Part shown: positions 7,774 through 11,917 of the stretch, piece after piece
Numbering within the stretch: position 1 is the stretch's first letter
How the letters are laid out: each line of letters opens with the position of its first letter
Assembly: GCA_039807445.1 (NCBI GenBank)
Contig: JBDHRG010000119.1
Span: forward strand, 1 to 11,917
Source of the DNA: JBDHRG01 sp039807445
GTDB taxonomy: Bacteria > Pseudomonadota > Gammaproteobacteria > Competibacterales > Competibacteraceae
DNA: 11,917 nt
Direction: 5' to 3'
Translations under genes and position numbers: made by a program
The notes under the pieces: generated by a model
What the model saw: the letters and a program-made list of their open reading frames with translations, nothing else
Database searches by the model: none
Told to the model about the DNA's origin: nothing

Positions 7774-7969
7774 GTGAGCAGCAATCAGTTCAAAGCCCTT
7801 CTGAAAAAGAAGGGCTGCACCTTCGAGAGCAAGGGCTCCTCCGGACATCTTCATCGTCCGGCTCGGGGATAAAAGCACCGATCTCCCGATGCACGGCGGC
7901 AGCAAGCAGCTGGGCACGGGGCTGGTGAACAAGATCCTCAAGGACCTCGGCCTCAAGGAACGCGATTGA
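7774..7969 (+). pseudogene. hicA: HicA-like mRNA interferase toxin, broken by a +1 frameshift
   Basis: From GTG 7774 the frame reads VSSNQFKALLKKKGCTFESK then GSSGHL, and then runs into a stop at 7870-7872. The adjacent frame continues with IVRLGDKSTDLPMHGGSKQ and LGTGLVNKILKDLGLKERD to TGA 7967-7969. Together these make one complete HicA of 64 residues (family members are about 60) if one base is removed near 7850/7851, most simply one T. HicA toxins are double-stranded-RNA-binding-fold RNases with a single catalytic histidine, and the GH at residue 25 is the candidate. As written, the chain keeps the N-terminal third only and lacks the C-terminal strand and helix. The start is uncertain: AAGGGAGG (7765-7772) is only 1 nt from GTG, and GTG 7735 is in frame. 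A sequencing error is the alternative to a real lesion. Confidence 0.8.
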
Positions 7970-8036
7970 TGCCTGGCGACGAAACTCGCGCCTGTTCCGC
8001 CACCGAGCACCGTGAAGCCATACAGAGGCCACTACG

Positions 8037-8467
8037 ATGTTGATCTATCCCGCCGTGCTCGAACCGGATGACAACGACACCGTACTGACGTACTGATCAC
8101 ATTTCCGGACGTGTCGGAAGCCGTCAGCTTCGGCGACGACGAAACCGATGCGCTGGCGCGCGGTGCCGAAGCCCTCGCCGTGATTTTCAGCGGCAGGATC
8201 GACGATCGCGTGCCGATTCCGATGCCGAGCGCCCTGAAGGGGCGGCCGGGCGTCGTGCTTCCCGCAGGTGTCTCGGCCAAGATCCTGCTGTGGAACGCCA
8301 TGCTCGCCGCCGGCCTGCGCAAGGCCGATCTGGCGCGGCGGCTCGGCATGTCGCCGACGCTGGTCGACCGACTGCTGGACCTGCACCACTCAAGCCGGAT
8401 CGAGCAGATCGAGGCCGCCCTGGCCGCACTCGGCCAGCGCCTGGTGGTCGACGTGCGCGCAGCGTGA
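8037..8467 (+). pseudogene. hicB: HicB-like antitoxin with C-terminal helix-turn-helix, broken by an 8-bp duplication
   Basis: ATG 8037, with AGAGG at 8024-8028, reads MLIYPAVLEPDDNDTVLTY and stops at TGA 8094-8096. After the 8-bp duplication another frame continues as ITFPDVSEAVSFGDDETDAL and onward to TGA 8465-8467. Removing one repeat unit joins them into a 140-residue HicB-type protein: an N-terminal partial RNase-H-like HicB fold (residues ~1-65) and a C-terminal helix-turn-helix (AAGLRKADLARRLGMSPTLV). HicB normally masks the HicA toxin and represses the operon. The intact downstream frame could restart at GTG 8111 and give a 118-residue protein lacking the first strands but keeping the DNA-binding part. 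It lies 67 bp after hicA, and its end is 4 bp from the convergent kdgK end. Confidence 0.85.
8081..8096. repeat. Perfect 8-bp tandem duplication inside hicB
   Basis: CGTACTGA occurs twice in immediate succession (8081-8088 and 8089-8096). Deleting one unit restores the reading DTVLITFPDV expected for HicB. The second unit ends in the TGA that terminates the upper frame. The structure looks like replication slippage. Confidence 0.9.
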
Positions 8468-8471
8468 ACGA

Positions 8472-9398
8472 TCACCCCGCCACCAGATCGGCGGTCGCCT
8501 CGACCGGCACGATCGCGCCCGGGTGGCGGATCACGCGCCCGGCGACGCGGTGGCCGAGTACCGCGGCTTCGCGCAGGTCCAGCCCGCGGACCAGGCCGGC
8601 GAGGAAGCCGGCGTTGAACGAGTCGCCGGCAGCGGTGGTGTCGAGCGGCTCGACCGGCTCGGTCGCCACCCATACCGGCTCGGACAGCCCGGTGCCGCCG
8701 ATCAGGCAGCCCTCGGCGCCGTGCTTGACGACGACGGTGCGGCTGCCTGCCTCGAGCGCGCGTGCCAGCACCGCCGCGGGACCGGCATCGCCGTGCAGCG
8801 CCGCCTCGTCGTCGAAGGTCAGCAGCGCATAGTCGGCCAGCGCCAGCGCCTCGTCGCACCAGACCCGGGCGACGGCGGCGTCATGCCACAGCCGCGGGCG
8901 GTAATTGCTGTCGAAGGCGATGTGCGCGCCGGCGGCGCGCTTGCGCGCAGCCAGCTCGAGCAGCCGGCCGCGGCGCGCCTCGTCGAGGATCGCCAGCGTG
9001 ATGCCCGAGAAGTAGACGAGATCGCAGGGCGCGGCGTCGAGCGCCGCCAGCTGCTCCGGCTCGAGCATGTGGCGTGCGGCCGATTCGCTGCGCCAGTAAT
9101 GGAAGCGGCGCTCGCCCGCGGCGTCGGTCTCGATCAGGTACAGCCCCGGCAGGCGCCCGGGGTCGCGCGCGACCAGCGCCGTGTCGACCCCCTGCGCCTG
9201 CGCGAAGGCGAGCAGTTCGTCGCTGAGCGGGTCGACTCCGACCGCGCTGACGAAGCGCACCTGCGCGTGCGGCAGCAGCCGCGCGAGGTAGGCGGCGGTG
9301 TTGAGCACGTCGCCGCCGACGGTCTGCGCGAGGCTGCCGGGCGTCGCACGCCGCAGCTCGATCATCGCCTCGCCGAGGCACCACAGGACTTTCTGCAT
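8472..9398 (-). CDS. kdgK: 2-keto-3-deoxygluconate kinase (PfkB/ribokinase family)
   Basis: A 308-residue cytoplasmic sugar-acid kinase that phosphorylates 2-keto-3-deoxygluconate at O6 with ATP. The N-terminal VLWCLGEAMIEL and GGDVLNTAAYLARLL are PfkB substrate-site motifs. LPGLYLIETDAAGERRFHYW, FSGITLAILDEARR and FDSNYRPRLW match KdgK specifically rather than ribokinases in general. The ATP-site signature DTTAAGDSFNAGFL holds the catalytic base Asp259. ATG 9398 is chosen because the conserved start follows it at once and GGTGGAG lies about 10 nt upstream; the open frame runs farther but without family-like sequence. It is the last gene of the ridA-dgoK-dgoA-kdgK operon, 37 bp after dgoA. 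Confidence 0.93.
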   Translation of the reverse strand: MQKVLWCLGEAMIELRRATPGSLAQTVGGDVLNTAAYLARLLPHAQVRFVSAVGVDPLSDELLAFAQAQGVDTALVARDPGRLPGLYLIETDAAGERRFHYWRSESAARHMLEPEQLAALDAAPCDLVYFSGITLAILDEARRGRLLELAARKRAAGAHIAFDSNYRPRLWHDAAVARVWCDEALALADYALLTFDDEAALHGDAGPAAVLARALEAGSRTVVVKHGAEGCLIGGTGLSEPVWVATEPVEPLDTTAAGDSFNAGFLAGLVRGLDLREAAVLGHRVAGRVIRHPGAIVPVEATADLVAG

Positions 9399-9435
9399 CT
9401 GCGGACACTCCACCTTCGGATTGTCGTGGGGCCGA

Positions 9436-10068
9436 TCAAGCCCGCGGCTGCGCCGCCTCCCAGGCGGCGATGAATGCCCGGGCATCGGCGCCGATCGCCT
9501 CCAGCGGCTTGCCCGGCTTGAACAGCGCCGAGCCGATGCCGGCACCACTCGCACCGGCCGCACGCCAGGCGGCGAGGTTGTCCGTGTCGACGCCGCCGAC
9601 CGGCAGCAGCGGCGTACCGGCGGGAAAAATCGCCTTCCAGGCACGCAGCGCCGCCGCTCCGAGCTGTTCCCCGGGAAAGAGCTTGAGGCCGTCGGCGCCG
9701 GCACGCAGCGCCGCGAAGCCCTCGCTCGGCGTCGCGACCCCCGGCAGCGCGACCAGGCCGCGTGCCTTCGCCGCGGCGATCACCTCCGGGTCGCAGTTCG
9801 GCGCCACCATCAGCCGCCCGCCGGCGGCGTGCAGGCGCTCGACCTCGGCGACGCCCAGCACCGTGCCGGCACCGATCAGCGTCTGCGCGCCGAAGCGCTC
9901 GGCGATGGCCTGGATGCTGTCGAACGGCCGCGGGCTGTTGAGCGGCACCTCGAGGATACGCAGCCCGGCGGCGAGCAGCGTCTCGGCCACCGCCACGGCG
10001 CGCTCCGGCTCCAGCCCGCGCAGGATCGCGACCAGTGGCGGCCAGTCGCAAGGGAACGGAAGGCTCAT
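9436..10068 (-). CDS. dgoA: 2-keto-3-deoxy-6-phosphogalactonate aldolase
   Basis: A 210-residue class I aldolase of the KDPG/KDPGal family that splits 2-keto-3-deoxy-6-phosphogalactonate into pyruvate and glyceraldehyde 3-phosphate. LVAILRGLEPERAV, the general-base Glu40 in ILEVPLNSP, IGAGTVL, the Schiff-base lysine Lys129 in DGLKLFPGEQLG and the phosphate-binding LPVGGV / GAGIGSALF are all present. EVPLNSP resembles DgoA more than Eda. The length is the usual one. ATG 10068 overlaps the dgoK stop by 4 bp (ATGA), so translation is probably coupled. Because kdgK is in the same operon, it may also accept the gluconate epimer, which is an inference. Confidence 0.93.
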   Translation of the reverse strand: MSLPFPCDWPPLVAILRGLEPERAVAVAETLLAAGLRILEVPLNSPRPFDSIQAIAERFGAQTLIGAGTVLGVAEVERLHAAGGRLMVAPNCDPEVIAAAKARGLVALPGVATPSEGFAALRAGADGLKLFPGEQLGAAALRAWKAIFPAGTPLLPVGGVDTDNLAAWRAAGASGAGIGSALFKPGKPLEAIGADARAFIAAWEAAQPRA

Positions 10069-11027
10069 CGGCTCGGCTCTCCACACAGGCCCGCCGTGCA
10101 CGCGATCGCGTGCATCCCGGCGGGGAAGACTTCGCGGTTGTCCAGGATCGTCGGCTCGAGGCCGAAGGTTTCCGCCGCCAGGCGGTAACGCGCCAGCAAG
10201 TGCTCGGCGCCGACGGCGAGCAGCGGCACCCCCGCCGTCAGCATGCGCCGCGCGGCAGCGATCTCGGCGCCGATCAGCAGCCCCGACAGGTAGCTGTGCA
10301 CGCCCTGCGCGCCGAGCTCGCCGAACAGGCGGCGGCTGCGGACGCTGAACAGATCGTGCAGCAGCGCCCCCGCGCCCGCCTGCGCCCGCTGGCCAGACAG
10401 CGCCACGCCGAGCCGGAAGGCGTCCGCCATGAACGCCTCGCCCTCGATCAGCTGGCCGAGGGTGCTGTCGCCGGCGAGTAGGCCGAACAACTCGCCGGTC
10501 ATGTAGGTGGCGAAGCCGGTGATCGCGCCCGCCTCGACCCTGACCCACTTCGAGTGGGTACCCGGCAGCAGCAGCACCGCATCCCGGCATGCGGCGAGCC
10601 GCAGCGCGCCGAGCACCTGAACCTCTTCGCCGCGCATCACGTCGGGGGGCTCTGCGCCGCGCGGCGGCACGCAGACGCCGCGCACCTGCCACACCGGCGC
10701 ATCGTCGAGCGTACCGAACGACTCCAGCGTCCGGCCGAGCCGCTCAAGCGGCAGCGGCGCCTCGAGATACGGCACTTCGCGCCAACCGAGGCGGCTGCCG
10801 ACCATGCCGGCCATCAGCACCGGCGCCGCCGTGCCCGCGGCGCGCCAGTCCGCCAGCAGACGCTGCAGCGATCCGGCGAAGTCGCCGCCGCGGACGCCGA
10901 GCAGACCCTCGCCGTCGGCACGCGCGTCGAGCACCGCGCCATCGGCTGCGAGCAGGAAGGCGCGCCGGTTGCTGGTGCCCCAGTCGACCGCGACCAGCGC
11001 CTCGGACCGCATGTCGTCACCGGCCAT
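10065..11027 (-). CDS. dgoK: 2-keto-3-deoxygalactonate kinase
   Basis: A 320-residue cytoplasmic kinase of the actin/hexokinase-like superfamily that makes 2-keto-3-deoxy-6-phosphogalactonate. VAVDWGTSNRRAFLL near the N-terminus is the phosphate-1 loop with Asp15. Downstream MAGMVGS, GWREVPYLEAPL, VMRGEEVQVLGAL, LLPGTHSKWVRV, TYMTGELFGLL and LSGLLIGAEI all fit DgoK closely. ATG 11027 has AGGGGG about 8 nt upstream; an ATG five codons later is a possible alternative. It follows ridA by 11 bp and overlaps dgoA by 4 bp, placing kinase and aldolase as consecutive steps. Confidence 0.94.
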   Translation of the reverse strand: MAGDDMRSEALVAVDWGTSNRRAFLLAADGAVLDARADGEGLLGVRGGDFAGSLQRLLADWRAAGTAAPVLMAGMVGSRLGWREVPYLEAPLPLERLGRTLESFGTLDDAPVWQVRGVCVPPRGAEPPDVMRGEEVQVLGALRLAACRDAVLLLPGTHSKWVRVEAGAITGFATYMTGELFGLLAGDSTLGQLIEGEAFMADAFRLGVALSGQRAQAGAGALLHDLFSVRSRRLFGELGAQGVHSYLSGLLIGAEIAAARRMLTAGVPLLAVGAEHLLARYRLAAETFGLEPTILDNREVFPAGMHAIACTAGLCGEPSR

Positions 11028-11038
11028 GTGGTACCCCC

Positions 11039-11434
11039 TCAGGCCTGCGCCGACGGCTTGTAGGCGATCACTTCGATCTCGATCTTGGCGTCGACCATCA
11101 GCCTGGCCTGCACCGTCGAGCGCGCCGGCTTGTTGTCGGGGAAGGCTTCAGCGTAGACGCGGTTGAAGGTCCAGAAGTCGCGCGGGTCGTCGAGCCACAC
11201 GGTGGCCTTGAACACGTCGGCGAGCGTGCAGCCAGCGAGCGCCAGCGCCTTCTCGACGTTGCGCAGCGTCTGGCGCGTCTGCGCCTCGATGCCGCCGGGA
11301 ACGATCTCGCCGTTGTCGCCCATCGCTACCTGGCCCGAGACGAAGACCATGTCGCCGACGCGCACGGCCGGCGAGAACGGCAGCGCCTGACCGCCAGCGC
11401 CGGTGCGGGGATTGCCCAGGAATTCGATGCCCAT
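11039..11434 (-). CDS. RidA-family (YjgF/YER057c/UK114) imine/enamine deaminase-like protein
   Basis: A 131-residue member of the Rid family, whose best-known members form trimers and hydrolyse reactive imine/enamine intermediates left by PLP enzymes. Visible motifs are MVFVSGQVAM, QTRQTLRNVEKALALAG, VFKATVWLDD and the signature PARSTVQARLMVDAKIEIEV. Arg105 in that signature matches the arginine needed for deaminase activity in archetypal RidA. Phe20 sits where RidA has a tyrosine, so it may belong to another Rid subgroup. ATG 11434 has GGAGAGGAG upstream. It is the first gene of the sugar-acid operon, which suggests it handles an imine or similar by-product of a step feeding 2-keto-3-deoxy acids. 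Confidence 0.9.
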   Translation of the reverse strand: MGIEFLGNPRTGAGGQALPFSPAVRVGDMVFVSGQVAMGDNGEIVPGGIEAQTRQTLRNVEKALALAGCTLADVFKATVWLDDPRDFWTFNRVYAEAFPDNKPARSTVQARLMVDAKIEIEVIAYKPSAQA

Positions 11435-11496
11435 CGTGTGCTCCTCTCCAGCCGTTCGGATTCGGATCGCGGCAGGATCGCGCCGCGCCGATGCAT

Positions 11497-11527
11497 GTAA
11501 TCTTATTACTTATATGGCAATTGACAA
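11497..11527 (-). promoter_or_regulatory. Candidate promoter and operator for the ridA-dgoK-dgoA-kdgK operon
   Basis: On the minus strand TTGTCA (11522-11527) and TAAGAT (11500-11505) are spaced by 16 bp and resemble sigma70 boxes. The -10 box lies inside GTAAT-CTT-ATTAC (11497-11509), a perfect inverted repeat with 5-bp arms and so a candidate repressor site. There is no experimental support. Confidence 0.4.
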
Positions 11528-11584
11528 GCCCCCTTCATCGCACTGGACAGACAATCTGAATCGTTACGGCGATAGGAAAATTCG

Positions 11585-11627
11585 AATACGATCGGGTATT
11601 GACGTCCGCAAGGGTACCGATTATCGT
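11585..11627 (+). promoter_or_regulatory. Candidate promoter and operator for the divergent binding-protein gene
   Basis: TTGACG (11599-11604) and TATCGT (11622-11627) are spaced by 17 bp and stand about 43 bp before the ATG at 11671. The inverted repeat AATAC-GATCGG-GTATT (11585-11600) overlaps the -35 box, and CGAT-T-ATCG (11618-11626) overlaps the -10 box. Either could be a regulator site. A perfect palindrome ATTCGAAT is at 11580-11587. Confidence 0.4.
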
Positions 11628-11670
11628 CGATGAAAAGAAATTACATTACATTCACTGAGGAGGACCACCG

Positions 11671-11917
11671 ATGACAAACGCCCCCCGCTCCGCGCTGCGC
11701 CGCACCCTGCTCGCCGCCGCGCTCGGCAGCCTGATGCTCACCCCCGCCGCCTTCGCCGCGCAGCGCGGCGGCGCGGCCAACCTGGCGATGGTCGGCGAGC
11801 CGCCGACGCTCGACCCGATGGCCTCGGCCGCCGACCTGGTCGGCACGCTGATGCAGCACGTCTACGAACCGCTGTACACCTTCGACGCCCAGTGGAACCT
11901 GGCGCCGATGCTGGCCG
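11671..11917 (+). CDS. ABC transporter substrate-binding protein, family 5, N-terminal part (runs off the window)
   Basis: The frame is open from ATG 11671 to the window end, giving 82 residues of an expected ~500. MTNAPRSALRRTLLAAALGS followed by LMLTPAAFA is a signal peptide with likely cleavage after residue ~29. NLAMVGEPPTLDPMASAAD and MQHVYEPLYTFDAQWNLAPM are the typical start of a mature family-5 (peptide/nickel/opine/glycoside-type) binding protein. TGAGGAGGA at 11656-11664 is a strong ribosome binding site. It is divergent from the sugar-acid operon and probably begins a second importer operon. It differs from the binding protein at 2497, so it is not a duplicate of that gene. Confidence 0.88.
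   Translation, partial: MTNAPRSALRRTLLAAALGSLMLTPAAFAAQRGGAANLAMVGEPPTLDPMASAADLVGTLMQHVYEPLYTFDAQWNLAPMLA

Noticed and set aside
7774..7969. Programmed ribosomal frameshift in hicA.
   Set aside because: The junction CATCTTCATC has no slippery heptamer or obvious stimulatory structure, and the neighbouring hicB is independently broken, so decay is simpler.
9436..10692. Extension of the aldolase frame far upstream, giving a 418-residue fusion.
   Set aside because: The extra part is a shadow of dgoK in another frame. ATG 10068 has the standard ATGA overlap and the family start.
1163..11557. The 9-mer AGACAATCT occurs in both divergent control regions (1163-1171 and 11549-11557).
   Set aside because: Only the first copy belongs to an inverted repeat, and a shared 9-mer between two regions of this size is expected by chance fairly often.

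Overview
The window is GC-rich and its coding frames have strongly G/C third positions. The gene set is a FCD-type GntR regulator, a C45 autoproteolytic hydrolase, a peptide-type ABC importer with fused ATPases, DgoK/DgoA/KdgK and a HicAB module. This suggests a GC-rich proteobacterium. A betaproteobacterium is my best guess, but the sequence does not prove it. No rRNA, tRNA, insertion sequence or CRISPR array was found.

Left part (203-7495): a minus-strand regulator with two winged-helix domains and an FCD domain lies divergent from a five-gene plus-strand operon. That operon encodes a C45 (acyl-CoA:6-aminopenicillanate acyltransferase family) amide hydrolase, a periplasmic family-5 substrate-binding protein, two permeases and one polypeptide carrying both ATPase domains. 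Spacings are short and the last three genes overlap (ATGA and TGATG junctions), so this reads as one unit for importing and cleaving an amide- or peptide-like compound, probably controlled by the regulator.

Middle (7680-8467): a hicA-hicB toxin-antitoxin locus in which both genes are broken. hicA carries one extra base (best explained as an extra T at 7850/7851). hicB carries a perfect 8-bp tandem duplication (8081-8096) that shifts frame and creates an early stop. Two 18-bp operator-like repeats remain upstream, and an open frame covering the HicB C-terminal helix-turn-helix region remains intact. hicB ends only 4 bp from the end of the convergent kdgK.

Right part (8472-11917): a minus-strand operon ridA-dgoK-dgoA-kdgK, encoding a RidA-family protein, 2-keto-3-deoxygalactonate kinase, 2-keto-3-deoxy-6-phosphogalactonate aldolase and 2-keto-3-deoxygluconate kinase. 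These would convert both C4 epimers of 2-keto-3-deoxy sugar acids to their 6-phosphates and then to pyruvate plus glyceraldehyde 3-phosphate. A second family-5 substrate-binding protein starts divergently at 11671 and runs off the window. It probably opens an importer operon that feeds this pathway.
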